64,000 nt of DNA, taken from assembly GCF_014109765.1 (NCBI RefSeq), contig NZ_CP059139.1:5291001-5355000 (forward strand), read 5' to 3'. Below the pieces are notes generated by a model, which worked only from the letters and a program-made list of their open reading frames with translations, did not search any database and had not been told where the DNA came from. Positions 48,278 to 58,749 of this stretch are shown one piece after another; positions within the stretch are counted from its first letter, which is position 1; every line of letters begins with the position of its first letter. Made by a program: the position numbers and the translations under genes. Source of the stretch: Pseudomonas berkeleyensis. Its GTDB lineage: Bacteria; Pseudomonadota; Gammaproteobacteria; Pseudomonadales; Pseudomonadaceae.

Positions 48278-48703
48278 CTAGCCCACCTGCGCTCGCCACC
48301 AGGCCTGTGCGGCCAGGCCATCCTGAATCTTCTGTTCCTGACGGGCAAGCAGCTCCTGCCATTCGCCCATCTTGCCTTCGAGAAACTGGGTGATGACCTT
48401 CTCGCTGCGCATCGCCGCGAGCAACTCGCGCTGAATGCGCGCCAGGTTTTCCTCGGCCAGCGCCAGCTCACGACGCTGCAATTCGACCATCTTGTACAGC
48501 GTGGCCTTGTAGCGCTGCTGATTGTCGCGCTGCAACGGTGTGGTCATCGGTACGGTGAAACCGCACAGGCGGCTGAGCCCGGCGATGTTGTTGCGATAGC
48601 GCTGACACAGGTTCTGCTGGTAGCTGACCCGGCCGAGCATCTGCTGTACGCGGTTGCCACGCAGGCTGGCCAGGCGGCCGAGGACTTCTATTTGCTCTTT
48701 CAT
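48278..48703 (-). CDS. fliJ: Flagellar export protein FliJ (lateral system)
   Basis: 141 residues, MKEQIEVLGRLASLRGNRVQQM, a long antiparallel coiled coil with many Gln, Glu and Arg residues and no membrane segment. This is the size and character of FliJ, which sits in the FliI hexamer and engages FlhA. It is assigned mainly by position after fliI: its ATG overlaps the fliI TGA (ATGA). Confidence 0.8.
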   Translation of the reverse strand: MKEQIEVLGRLASLRGNRVQQMLGRVSYQQNLCQRYRNNIAGLSRLCGFTVPMTTPLQRDNQQRYKATLYKMVELQRRELALAEENLARIQRELLAAMRSEKVITQFLEGKMGEWQELLARQEQKIQDGLAAQAWWRAQVG

Positions 48704-50016
48704 TTGATGATGCTCTGCAGGGTGGCGATGCTGGCACCGAGTTCGGCGCTGGCACCAACCTCCTGGCGCAGGAAGCGTTCGAGGCTGGGCGCCAGTTGCA
48801 CGGCGCGGTCGGTCTTGGCGTCCATGCCCGGTGTATAGCCGCCCAGCGGGATCAGCTCCTTGATCTTCTCGTAGGTGCTGTAGAACTCCTTGAACTGGCG
48901 GCCGGCGGCCAGGTGTGGGGCTTCGCCGACCTGGCTCATGCAGCGGCTGACCGACGCGGAGATGTCGATGGCCGGGTAGTGGCCGACATCGGCCAGGCGC
49001 CGCGACAAGACGATATGACCGTCGAGGATGGCGCGCGCGCAATCGACGATGGGATCCTGATGGTCATCGCCCTCGGCCAGCACGGTGTAAATGGCACTGA
49101 GGCTGCCACTGCCGCTTTCGCCGTTACCAGCACTCTCCACCAGCTCCGGCAGCATGCCGAACACCGAAGGCGGATAGCCCTTGGTGGCCGGCGGCTCGCC
49201 CAGCGCCAGGGCGATCTCACGCTGGGCCATGGCGTAGCGGGTCAGCGAATCGACCAGCAGCAGCACGTCCTGGCCCTGGTCACGGAAATAGGCGGCGATG
49301 CTGTGGCACAACTCGGTGGCCTTCAGGCGCATCAGCGGCGATTCGTTGGCCGGCGCCACCACCACCACGGCCTTGCGCAGCCCTTCCTCGCCAAGCGAGT
49401 GAAGGATGAACTCCTGCACTTCGCGGCCCCGCTCGCCGATCAGCCCGACCACCACCACGTCGGCCTTGGTCTGCCGGGTGATCATCCCCAGCAGCACGCT
49501 CTTGCCCACGCCGCTGCCGGCGAACAGGCCGACACGCTGGCCCTTGCCGAGGGTCAGCAGGCCATTGATGGCGCGTACACCGACGTCCAGCGCCGCCTCG
49601 ACCGGGCGGCGCTTGAGCGGGTTGACCGTGGGCAGCTCGACCGGCAGCGGGTCGCGGCCGGACAGCTTGCCGCGTTCGTCCAGCGGCTCGCCAAGGCCGT
49701 TGACCACCCGCCCCAGCCAGGACTCGTCGATCTGCAGCACCGCCTCGTCCTTGGCGGGAAATACTCGTGAACCGGCCGCCAGGCCCACCGGCTTCTTGAA
49801 TGGCATCAGGTAGGTGATATCACGATTGAAACCGACGACCTGGGCGTCGAGCAGACTGCCGTCGGCCTGCTCGACACGACAGCGCTGACCAGTGCTGCGC
49901 TGGCAGCCAAGGCTTTCCAGGAGCATGCCGGACACCCGTACCAGACGCCCGGCCACCTTGGCCAGTTGCACGCCATCCAGTGAGCGCAGCGCTTCGTCGA
50001 GTTTGTAATCCAGCAT
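48700..50016 (-). CDS. fliI: Flagellum-specific ATPase FliI (lateral system)
   Basis: 438 residues of the F1-beta-like export ATPase family. Walker A is GLFAGSGVGKSVLLGM (about 163-178), Walker B is VLLLVDSLTRYAMAQREIAL, and GEPPATKGYPPSVFGMLPELVE follows. It unfolds and feeds substrates to the export gate with FliH and FliJ. The close fit of the fliH-fliI-fliJ order marks the lateral locus as an operon. Confidence 0.95.
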   Translation of the reverse strand: MLDYKLDEALRSLDGVQLAKVAGRLVRVSGMLLESLGCQRSTGQRCRVEQADGSLLDAQVVGFNRDITYLMPFKKPVGLAAGSRVFPAKDEAVLQIDESWLGRVVNGLGEPLDERGKLSGRDPLPVELPTVNPLKRRPVEAALDVGVRAINGLLTLGKGQRVGLFAGSGVGKSVLLGMITRQTKADVVVVGLIGERGREVQEFILHSLGEEGLRKAVVVVAPANESPLMRLKATELCHSIAAYFRDQGQDVLLLVDSLTRYAMAQREIALALGEPPATKGYPPSVFGMLPELVESAGNGESGSGSLSAIYTVLAEGDDHQDPIVDCARAILDGHIVLSRRLADVGHYPAIDISASVSRCMSQVGEAPHLAAGRQFKEFYSTYEKIKELIPLGGYTPGMDAKTDRAVQLAPSLERFLRQEVGASAELGASIATLQSIIK

Positions 50017-50022
50017 TCAGGC

Positions 50023-50715
50023 TCAGGCCTCGGTCAGATGCAGGTGTTCGGCCAGGGTGTCGATACAGGCATCGAGACGCTGCTGGCAACCGACATCGGC
50101 CTCGGCCTGCGGCGTGATCACCCGGCATTCGCCCAACGCCAGACGCTCGTCGGCCACCAACTTCCAGTTGGCGGCGCGCTCCGGTGCCACCGCCTTGATA
50201 CGTGCGTATTCCTCGGGGCTGAGCAGCACCTGCACGTCATCCGGCTCGCCCGGCATGCTGGTCAGCGCCTCCTCGACCAGCGCCAGCAGTTGCGTGGGAT
50301 GCAGCGTCAGCTCACAGCGGATGACCTGCTGCGAGACCTTCTTCACCAGCTCCAGCAGCTCCTGGCGGCGCTTGTGCTCCAGCTCGCCAAGGTACTGCTC
50401 GACGCGCTCGCTGATCTGCTGCAACGGCTGCGCGGCCAGCTCGAACTCACGGCGTCCTTCGCTGCGGCCTTCCTCGCGGCCCTGGCGCAGACCTTCGCCA
50501 CGGCCCTGGTCGAAGCCGGCCTGGCGCCCGGCTTCCTCGCCCTGCAACAGACCGTCCTGATAGCCCTTCTCGATGCCTTGCTGGAAGCCATCGGCCATGG
50601 CCCGCTGCAATCCGGCCGGGTCGGCGCTCCAGTCCGTGCCGGCCGGCATGCTACGAGGCGGGAAGCGGTAGGCGCGCCATTGCCGGGCATCACCCTTGAG
50701 CAGCTTGGTCGTCAT
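50023..50715 (-). CDS. fliH: Flagellar assembly protein FliH (lateral system)
   Basis: 230 residues from MTTKLLKGDARQWRAYRFP. A central stretch has repeated GxxxG-type spacing (GFQQGIEKGYQDGLLQGEEAGRQAGFDQGRGEGLRQG), the hallmark of FliH, followed by a C-terminal V-ATPase E-like domain. It tethers FliI to the C ring through FliN. Start 50715 lies 2 nt from the fliG stop; an upstream frame start at 50760 is unlikely. Confidence 0.9.
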   Translation of the reverse strand: MTTKLLKGDARQWRAYRFPPRSMPAGTDWSADPAGLQRAMADGFQQGIEKGYQDGLLQGEEAGRQAGFDQGRGEGLRQGREEGRSEGRREFELAAQPLQQISERVEQYLGELEHKRRQELLELVKKVSQQVIRCELTLHPTQLLALVEEALTSMPGEPDDVQVLLSPEEYARIKAVAPERAANWKLVADERLALGECRVITPQAEADVGCQQRLDACIDTLAEHLHLTEA

Positions 50716-50716
50716 G

Positions 50717-51781
50717 TCATTCCACCGTCTGTTCGCGGAACAGCTGTACCTGCAATTCACCGTTGGCCGACATCTCGCGTACCACCGCCATGATGTCCTT
50801 ACGTACCTGCTCGATGCGGCTCAGCGGTACCGGGCCCTGGCGCCGATTGATCGACTCCATCTGCTGCGCCTGACGCTTCGGCATGGCGCTCTGGATAGCG
50901 CGCACCAGCTCGGCCTCAGCCCCCTTGAGGGCGACCACCCATTCTTCCAGCGGGATGGCTTCGAGCAGGCTCTGCAGCACGTCCTGGTTCTGCCGCGAGA
51001 GGATGAAGAAGTCGTACATTTCATCTTCGATGCGCTCGACCAGTTGATCGTCGTGCGCACGCAGCAGCTCGAACATCTGGTTCCGGTCGCCCTTGAAGCG
51101 GTTCATGATGTCCGCCGCCTGCTTCACCCCGCGTACCTGCGAGCCCTGGGTGCTGAGCACCGCCAGGCTGCGCTCGATCAACTGCTCCAGTTCGGAGATG
51201 ACGTCGCTGTTGACCTCGCTGAGGTTGGCGATGCGATAGAGCAGCTCATCCTGGCGCTCGGCCGGCATGCACTCGAGCACTTCGCTGGCCATGCCTGGCG
51301 GCAGGAAGGCGAGGAACACCGCCTGCATCTGCGCATGCTCCTTGGCGATCAGCGCAGCGAACTGCTTGGGATCGAGCCATTCCATCTTGGCCATCTTGGC
51401 GCGGATTTCCTCGCCATAGATGCTGTCGAGCAGCGAGCGGGTGATTTCACCGCCCAACGCCTTGCTGAGCATGCCGTCGAGGTAACCGCGCGAGGCGCCC
51501 TTGATGCTGCTCTGCTCCTTGTAGTCCTCGAAGAAGCGACCGATGACGTCGGAGACCATCGGCTGCTTGACGTTGGACAGACGCGCCATCGCCTGACTGA
51601 TGGAGACGATTTCCTCGCGCGAGAAGTGCTTGAGCACTCCGGCGGAAATCTCGTCGCCCATGCTCAACATCAGAATGGCCGCCTGCTCGGACGAGCTCAG
51701 CGAGCGCTTCTGCACACGCATGCGCATTTCCTTGGCGGTGGAGCCGCCACGGCCGTCAGGCTGGGTTGAGGTCTCGTTCAT
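50717..51781 (-). CDS. fliG: Flagellar motor switch protein FliG (lateral system)
   Basis: 354 residues with FliG N, middle and C domains. It has SLSSSEQAAILMLSMGDE, the EHAQMQAVFLAFLPPGMASEVLECMP EHPQ-type motif and the C-terminal charged torque helix region (LSRQNQDVLQSLLEAIPLEEWVVALKGAEAELVRAIQSAMPKRQAQQM). It links the MS ring to the C ring and contacts the stator. The start overlaps fliF by 26 nt; internal ATGs at 51727 or 51721 are alternatives. Confidence 0.95.
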   Translation of the reverse strand: MNETSTQPDGRGGSTAKEMRMRVQKRSLSSSEQAAILMLSMGDEISAGVLKHFSREEIVSISQAMARLSNVKQPMVSDVIGRFFEDYKEQSSIKGASRGYLDGMLSKALGGEITRSLLDSIYGEEIRAKMAKMEWLDPKQFAALIAKEHAQMQAVFLAFLPPGMASEVLECMPAERQDELLYRIANLSEVNSDVISELEQLIERSLAVLSTQGSQVRGVKQAADIMNRFKGDRNQMFELLRAHDDQLVERIEDEMYDFFILSRQNQDVLQSLLEAIPLEEWVVALKGAEAELVRAIQSAMPKRQAQQMESINRRQGPVPLSRIEQVRKDIMAVVREMSANGELQVQLFREQTVE

Positions 51782-53441
51782 TGCGCCCTATCCATTGCTT
51801 GATGACTTCCGAGACGCGCTCGGGATCGTTCTTGGCCAGCATCTGCAGGTGTTCGATCTGTAGCTCCAGGCCCGAGCCTGGCGCCGGTAGGCGGATTTCC
51901 GACAGCGGGCTCAGTTCGCCGAGCACCGTGGCCCCCGGGTGATCGTCCCCAACCCGCGCCAGCAGGCGCTCGGCAGCACGCTCGGCGTGCAGCGCAAGCT
52001 GCGCATCGCCCTCTACTGGCGGCGGCGTCGCCTGACTACGCTGGCTCAGGCTGCGGATCGCCGGACGCACCACCATCAACAGCAGCAGCAGGCTGATCAG
52101 GGCGAACACAGCGAGCTTGGCCAGGTCATGCACCTTGGGGTTTTCCCACCAGGGCAGCAGATCGCCGCCAGCCTCGGTCAGGCCATCGGCGGTGAACGGA
52201 AACACGCTGAGCGTCAGCAGGTCACCACGTGCCTGGTTGAAGCCCACCGCACTCTTGATCATCGCCTCCATCTCGGCGCGCGCTTCGGGCGTCCAACCGC
52301 CTTCCGGTGCCACGGCCGCGTTGAGTACCACGGCGATGCTCTGCTGACGCAGGCTGAAAGGGGCATGTTTGACGTGGGTGATGCTCTGGTCGTAATCCAG
52401 CTGACGGTTGGATTCCTTGCGCAGCGAGGTCGCCGCCTGGTTGGCGTTGTCCCCCTGAGCGCCTGCCTGGGCCTGGTCGGCCGGTGGCGCAGTGGGAGCC
52501 GGCGCAGGTGGACGGTTGGCCAGCGAGCCCGGCACACCCAGGGCGAGCTGGTCGAGCACGCTCTCGTCACGCAGCACTTCGTTGCGCAGGCGCGGGCTCT
52601 CGCCGTATGCCTGGAAGGTCTCTTCCTTCTGGCTGAAATCGATATCGGCGGACACGCTGATGCGGTAATTGCCACCGCCAAGGATCGGCGCCAGTACGGC
52701 CTCGGCATTGGCCACGGCCTTGTTCTGATAATCGTCGACCACCTGCCAGTTCTGCGCGGGCCCGCCCCAGGCATCGAGGCCACGCGACAGCAACGCACCA
52801 TACTGGTCGACCACCTGTACGTTGCTCGCATCCAGCTGCGGCACGCTACCGGCCACCAGGTTGACGATGGCGCTGACCTGCTCCGGCGCCATCTTGTAGC
52901 CGGGCGCCAGTTGCAACATCACCGAAGCCTTGCCCGGTTCGCGCTTGCCCACCACGAACGAGCTGCTTTCCTGCAGCGCCAGGTGCACGCGGGCGCCCTC
53001 GACGCCTTTGAGTGCCATCACCGTGCGCGCCAACTCGCCCTCCAGGCTGCGCTTGAGGCGCACATCCTGGACGAACTGGCTGGTGCCCAACGGCTCATCC
53101 TTGTCGAACAACTCGTAGCCAGCCGGCACCTTGACCTGCACGCCCTTGGCCGCCAGCAACATGCGCGCGCGGCCAAGCTGATCGTCGCGCACCAGCACCT
53201 GACCGCTTTGCGGATGCAGGCGATAGGCGATGGCATCACTGTCGAGCACCTGCATCACCTCAGCGGCTGGATAAGCCTCGCCGGTGCCGTACAATGGACG
53301 GAAAGAGCCCTGATCCCGCCAGAGGTAGAAGACCACGCCGACCGCCAGCAGCGCGGCGAATACCGCCAGGCCGAGCAGGGTCATGCGTGGATCGAGCTTC
53401 AGGCTACCTTCAGGCAGCTTGCTTTTGATGGTCTGCAGCAC
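51756..53441 (-). CDS. fliF: Flagellar MS-ring protein FliF (lateral system)
   Basis: 561 residues. The first membrane helix is at about 20-43 (LLGLAVFAALLAVGVVFYLW), the periplasmic ring-building region (YscJ/FliF) at about 45-435, a Pro/Ala-rich loop near 300-345, and the second membrane helix near 450-470 (LAVFALISLLLLLMVV). The C-terminal tail ends VSEVIKQWIGRNERD, the FliG-binding motif. Foundation ring of the basal body. Confidence 0.95.
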   Translation of the reverse strand: MLQTIKSKLPEGSLKLDPRMTLLGLAVFAALLAVGVVFYLWRDQGSFRPLYGTGEAYPAAEVMQVLDSDAIAYRLHPQSGQVLVRDDQLGRARMLLAAKGVQVKVPAGYELFDKDEPLGTSQFVQDVRLKRSLEGELARTVMALKGVEGARVHLALQESSSFVVGKREPGKASVMLQLAPGYKMAPEQVSAIVNLVAGSVPQLDASNVQVVDQYGALLSRGLDAWGGPAQNWQVVDDYQNKAVANAEAVLAPILGGGNYRISVSADIDFSQKEETFQAYGESPRLRNEVLRDESVLDQLALGVPGSLANRPPAPAPTAPPADQAQAGAQGDNANQAATSLRKESNRQLDYDQSITHVKHAPFSLRQQSIAVVLNAAVAPEGGWTPEARAEMEAMIKSAVGFNQARGDLLTLSVFPFTADGLTEAGGDLLPWWENPKVHDLAKLAVFALISLLLLLMVVRPAIRSLSQRSQATPPPVEGDAQLALHAERAAERLLARVGDDHPGATVLGELSPLSEIRLPAPGSGLELQIEHLQMLAKNDPERVSEVIKQWIGRNERDLNPA

Positions 53442-53461
53442 GCGTCAGGCCCCCGATCCGC

Positions 53462-53797
53462 TTACAGCGGCATCTTCATGATGTCGTCGAAGGCCGAGGC
53501 CAGCTTGTTACGCACCTGCATCAGGGCGCTGAACGAGACACTGGCCTTCTGGCTCTCGATCATCGCGCCTACCAGGTCGTCGCTCTGCCCACTGTCCACC
53601 GCAGCCATCGCGGCACTCGAGCTGTGCTGCTGGGTATCGACCGCGCGCACCACGTCGTTGAACGCGCTGGCGAAACCGGCCTCGCCAGGTTGCGCGGCAA
53701 ACGCCTGCGCCGGCTTGATCACGGTCGCGTCGCTCAAACCCTTGAGTTGTTCCATGCGGCCCAGCAGATCCTGCTGCACCTGGGTGATCGAGTTCAT
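53462..53797 (-). CDS. fliE: Flagellar hook-basal body protein FliE (lateral system)
   Basis: 111 residues ending with the family's SQKASVSFSALMQVRNKLASAFDDIMKMPL, which packs against FliF and the proximal rod. It is the first export substrate and adaptor between the MS ring and rod. It lies 22 nt after the regulator gene lafK and 20 nt before fliF. Confidence 0.92.
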   Translation of the reverse strand: MNSITQVQQDLLGRMEQLKGLSDATVIKPAQAFAAQPGEAGFASAFNDVVRAVDTQQHSSSAAMAAVDSGQSDDLVGAMIESQKASVSFSALMQVRNKLASAFDDIMKMPL

Positions 53798-53819
53798 CGC
53801 TATGGCTCCTGGCCGGTTC

Positions 53820-55235
<1,416 letters not shown>

Positions 55236-55704
55236 TCATCCGTTGTCTTTATCTGCCAGCTGGCCTAATCGATCCGGAGTTCCAAACTGCCAACTAGATG
55301 ACAGATTTTTTTCACTCGGCCCCTTAATCTTTTGAAACTTTCCGCCGCCCTTGTCAGTCAATACGGCGGTGACTGAGTGCGTGCTTCATATAGTTGCAAT
55401 GGATCACGCCGCGAACGTTAACAAGCGCACAGAATTCCGCCGAATTACTTAGCGTTAATTGCTATCAATGCTAGCCAGCCGCTATCAAAAACAGCATTTG
55501 ATATCTATTGATTTAATTTCCCGCCCCCTCGCCCCCTAGACTCCCCCTCGTCATCACTGGCCTGCAGCGCTGTGCCGGGATGCTTCTTGGCGCCATGGCC
55601 GTCTTCTCTCACAGCGGCCCGTCGGCATCTTTCAAGTCGTCTGCAACGTCCGCCGCCTCCACTGTGGCGCCCGTGCAGTTACAACCAGGAATACAGCCCA
55701 CAAC
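55236..55704. promoter_or_regulatory. Divergent control region between lafK and fliM
   Basis: 470 non-coding bases, clearly more AT-rich than the flanks around 55290-55530. It holds short TATCAA-type repeats (55462-55496: GCTATCAATG, GCTATCAAAAA). It must carry the promoters of both lateral arms. I looked for sigma-54 TGGCA-N7-TTGC sites on both strands; only imperfect candidates appear (TTGGCAGTTTGGAACT on minus around 55276-55296). Confidence 0.55.
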
Positions 55705-56544
55705 ATGACTGGCATTAAAAAAGTCCATCATGGCGTGCCCGCCGACAGTCTGACCCGGTTGAAACCGCAGAAACTTGGCCGGCATTACCACAAGATTCCG
55801 CACTACATTCGCGAGCTCTCCAACAAGTACCCGCGGATCATCAGCGACTACTTTCTGCGCAACTACCGAATCAATCTCGAGTTGCTCAAGGTCGATGTAC
55901 ACGAACAGGTGCAGCAGGAAGCCGAATGCGTCTATCGCTCGCCATTCGGCAAGGTCGGTTTTTCCATGGATCGCTCGCTGCTGACCGAAGCACTCGAGTG
56001 CTACTACGGCGGCACTTGCCTGCCGAACCACGAAGCGCCACCGATCAGCACCTCAGAACAGCGCATGCGCAACCGCCTGGGAGTGGACGTCACTCAGCTG
56101 TTCGCCCGCTCGATTCTCGCCGGCAGCACCTTCGGCAAGCTGGAACCGCACGACAACGCCTATGACGAGGCGGTCTGGGAATACGTGGCCGAATTCCATT
56201 TCACCAGTCACATCACCGGTAGCCAGGCCTCGATCTTCATCTACCTGGATACGCAACTGGTCGATGAGCTGACCAGCCGCCTGACCAGCCCACCGCCCAG
56301 CGCGCCAGTCGGCAGTTCGCTGAATCAGATCCGCCAGCTTCCGGTGCGCCTGGACTGTGTGGTCGCCAGTCTGCAGATGCCGCTGTCGCAGGTGCTCGCC
56401 CTGCGTCCCGGCGACATCCTCAGCATGCGCCTGACGGAGCGCTGCGACGTGCAGATCAACCAGCAGAAGCTGTTTCGCGGCGTCATCTTCGAAGAAGAAG
56501 GCTCCCTGTTTCTGACATCTCTAGAGAGCGTGAAGACCCCATGA
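55705..56544 (+). CDS. fliM: Flagellar motor switch protein FliM (lateral system)
   Basis: 279 residues, shorter than polar FliM (about 320). The middle FliM domain (about 40-200) contains RRHYHKIPHYIRELSNKYPRIISDYF-like and LLTEALECYYGG regions, and a C-terminal SPOA domain ends LRPGDILSMRLTERCDVQINQQKLFRG. The N-terminal EIDALL-type CheY-P-binding peptide is absent; the protein begins MTGIKKVHHGVPADSL. C-ring component. Its stop overlaps fliN by 4 nt. Confidence 0.88.
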   Translation: MTGIKKVHHGVPADSLTRLKPQKLGRHYHKIPHYIRELSNKYPRIISDYFLRNYRINLELLKVDVHEQVQQEAECVYRSPFGKVGFSMDRSLLTEALECYYGGTCLPNHEAPPISTSEQRMRNRLGVDVTQLFARSILAGSTFGKLEPHDNAYDEAVWEYVAEFHFTSHITGSQASIFIYLDTQLVDELTSRLTSPPPSAPVGSSLNQIRQLPVRLDCVVASLQMPLSQVLALRPGDILSMRLTERCDVQINQQKLFRGVIFEEEGSLFLTSLESVKTP

Positions 56545-56912
56545 GCAGCTCCATTTCCGATAACGATTTCGACAGCCTGATCAACGATGCCGGTCTTTCC
56601 AGCGATGAACCGCTGAACGAGTCGGTGATCAGCGAAGCGCCCATGGCGCAACCGCATCAGGATCTGAGCTTCTTCGGCAAGATTCCGGTCAACGTCACCC
56701 TGGAAGTCGCCTCCACCGAGATATCCCTCAAGGAGCTGATGGACGTCGACTCCGGCAGCGTGATCGTGCTCGACAAGCTGGCCGGCGAGCCGCTGGACGT
56801 GAAGGTCAACGGTGCCCTGTTCGCCAAGGCCGAGGTGGTGGTGATGAACGGCAACTACGGCCTGCGCATCGTCGAGCTGTCCGGCACCGGTCTCAGCGGA
56901 ATCGGCGCATGA
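56541..56912 (+). CDS. fliN: Flagellar motor switch protein FliN (lateral system)
   Basis: 123 residues. A variable N-terminal tail is followed by a SPOA domain (about 50-123): KIPVNVTLEVASTEISLKELMDVDSGSVIVLDKLAGEPLDVKVNGALFAKAEVVVMNGNYGLRI. It forms the base of the C ring and docks FliH. It overlaps both fliM and fliP by 4 nt. Confidence 0.94.
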   Translation: MSSSISDNDFDSLINDAGLSSDEPLNESVISEAPMAQPHQDLSFFGKIPVNVTLEVASTEISLKELMDVDSGSVIVLDKLAGEPLDVKVNGALFAKAEVVVMNGNYGLRIVELSGTGLSGIGA

Positions 56913-57664
56913 CCCTGCGCCGTCTGCTGCACACGGCCCTGCTGCTGGCGGCGCTGTGCTGTCCGCTGCTGGCCCAGGCGGCTGGCGGCGACATCACCCT
57001 GTTCAACTTCAACGACACCGAAGACGGCCAGACCCTCAGCGTCAAACTGCAGATTCTGCTGATGATGACCCTGCTGGGCTTTCTCCCGGCCATGTTGATG
57101 ATGATGACCTGCTTCACCCGCTTCATTATCGTCCTGGCCATCCTGCGCCAGGCCATCGGCCTGCAGCAGAGCCCACCCAACCCGATCCTCATCGGCATTG
57201 CCCTGTGTCTCACCCTGCTGGTGATGCGCCCGGTCTGGCAAGAGGTCTACACCCAGGCCTACGTGCCGTTCGAAGCCGATCAGATCAGCCTCGAACAGGG
57301 CCTCGGCGAGGGTAAGCGCATCATCAGCCAGTTCATGCTCGCGCAGACCAGCAAGAACTCGCTGGAGACCATGGTCACCCTGGCCGGCGAGGAGCTGCCC
57401 GACGATCTGGCCAAGCTGGACTTCTCCCTGCTGCTGCCTGCCTTCGTGCTCAGTGAATTGAAGACCGCCTTCCAGCTCGGTTTCATGATCTTCGTGCCGT
57501 TCTTGGTGATCGACCTGGTGGTGGCCAGCGTGCTGATGGCGATGGGCATGATGATGCTGTCGCCGATGATGATCTCGCTGCCGTTCAAGCTGATGGTGTT
57601 CGTGCTGGTGGACGGCTGGACACTGCTGGTCGGCACCCTCACCACCAGTATCCAGCCGTATTAG
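56909..57664 (+). CDS. fliP: Flagellar export gate protein FliP (lateral system)
   Basis: 251 residues with a cleavable-type signal sequence (1-22, ending AQA) as in other FliP proteins, then four membrane segments. The FliP motifs TCFTRFIIVLAILRQAIGLQQSPPNPILIG and FMIFVPFLVIDLVVASVLMAMGMMMLSP are intact. Five copies form the gate core with FliQ and FliR. No fliO precedes it. Confidence 0.96.
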   Translation: MTLRRLLHTALLLAALCCPLLAQAAGGDITLFNFNDTEDGQTLSVKLQILLMMTLLGFLPAMLMMMTCFTRFIIVLAILRQAIGLQQSPPNPILIGIALCLTLLVMRPVWQEVYTQAYVPFEADQISLEQGLGEGKRIISQFMLAQTSKNSLETMVTLAGEELPDDLAKLDFSLLLPAFVLSELKTAFQLGFMIFVPFLVIDLVVASVLMAMGMMMLSPMMISLPFKLMVFVLVDGWTLLVGTLTTSIQPY

Positions 57665-57677
57665 CGAGGCCTTCGCG

Positions 57678-57950
57678 ATGCTCACGCCCGAACACGCCGC
57701 CGAGCTGGTGGCCCATGCTGTCTACGTCACCGGCATCATCGTTTGCGTGCTGGTGGTGCCGAGCCTGCTCGGCGGCTTGCTGGTGAGCATCTTCCAGGCC
57801 GCCACGCAGATCAACGAGCAGATGCTCAGCTTCCTGCCGCGCCTGCTGATCACCCTGGGCATGCTGATCTTCGCCGGCCACTGGATTCTGCGCACGCTCA
57901 GCGACCTGTTCATCGAGACCTTCCGGCAGGCCGGGCACCTGGTGGGTTGA
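57678..57950 (+). CDS. fliQ: Flagellar export gate protein FliQ (lateral system)
   Basis: 90 residues with two membrane helices (about 15-40 and 50-75). It carries the FliQ motif PSLLGGLLVSIFQAATQINEQMLSFLPRL. It wraps the FliP-FliR core in the export gate. It begins 13 nt after fliP and ends 4 nt before fliR. Confidence 0.94.
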   Translation: MLTPEHAAELVAHAVYVTGIIVCVLVVPSLLGGLLVSIFQAATQINEQMLSFLPRLLITLGMLIFAGHWILRTLSDLFIETFRQAGHLVG

Positions 57951-57954
57951 CCCT

Positions 57955-58749
57955 ATGCCCGAGCCGCTGTTCGACGCCACCCGCTACCTTGCCAGCCTGC
58001 AGGTCTACTGGTGGCCGTTCTGTCGCATCCTCGCACTGTTCAGCATGGCGCCACTGTTCAACCATCGCGCGGTGTCGGTGCGGGTGCGCATCCTGCTCGC
58101 CCTGGCGCTGACCATCGCCCTCGGTGCAGCCCTGCCGGACATGCCGGAGATCGATCCACTGTCGCTCAAGGGCCTGCTCACCGCGCTCGAACAGGTGGCC
58201 TTCGGCGTACTGCTGGGGCTCACCCTGCAGTTGGTGTTCACCATTTTCATGCTGGTCGGCGAGGTGATCTCGACGCAGATGGGCATGAGCATGGCGCGCT
58301 ACAACGACCCGGTGAACGGCGTGTCATCGTCATCCATTCTCTACCAGCTGTATTTCATCCTGCTGGTGCTGATGTTCTTCGCCATCGACGGCCATCTGGT
58401 CACCGTCAGCGTGCTGTATCAGAGCTTCCTGTTCTGGCCGGTCGGCAGTGGCCTGCATTACGTCGGCGCGGAAAGCTTCGTCCATGCCTTCGCCTGGGTA
58501 CTGGCCGCCGCCGTGCTGGTCACCCTGCCCGTGGTGTTCTGCCTGACCCTGGTGCAGTTCTGCTTCGGCCTGCTCAACCGCATTTCACCGGCGATGAACC
58601 TGTTCTCCCTGGGTTTCCCCATCAGCATCCTCATGGGCCTGCTGTGCGTTTACCTGACCCTGCCGGATCTGCCGGAAAGCTACCTGCGCCTGACCCGCGA
58701 CCTGCTCAACGGCATCGGTGTGATCCTGCGGGAGGGCCAGAATGTCTGA
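57955..58749 (+). CDS. fliR: Flagellar export gate protein FliR (lateral system)
   Basis: 264 residues with about six hydrophobic segments. It has the FliR hallmarks FSMAPLFNHRAVSVRVRILLALALTIAL and VISTQMGMSMARYNDP, and the late QFCFGLLNRISPAMNLFSLGFP. It completes the FliP5Q4R1 gate. The last 8 nt overlap flhB. Confidence 0.95.
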   Translation: MPEPLFDATRYLASLQVYWWPFCRILALFSMAPLFNHRAVSVRVRILLALALTIALGAALPDMPEIDPLSLKGLLTALEQVAFGVLLGLTLQLVFTIFMLVGEVISTQMGMSMARYNDPVNGVSSSSILYQLYFILLVLMFFAIDGHLVTVSVLYQSFLFWPVGSGLHYVGAESFVHAFAWVLAAAVLVTLPVVFCLTLVQFCFGLLNRISPAMNLFSLGFPISILMGLLCVYLTLPDLPESYLRLTRDLLNGIGVILREGQNV

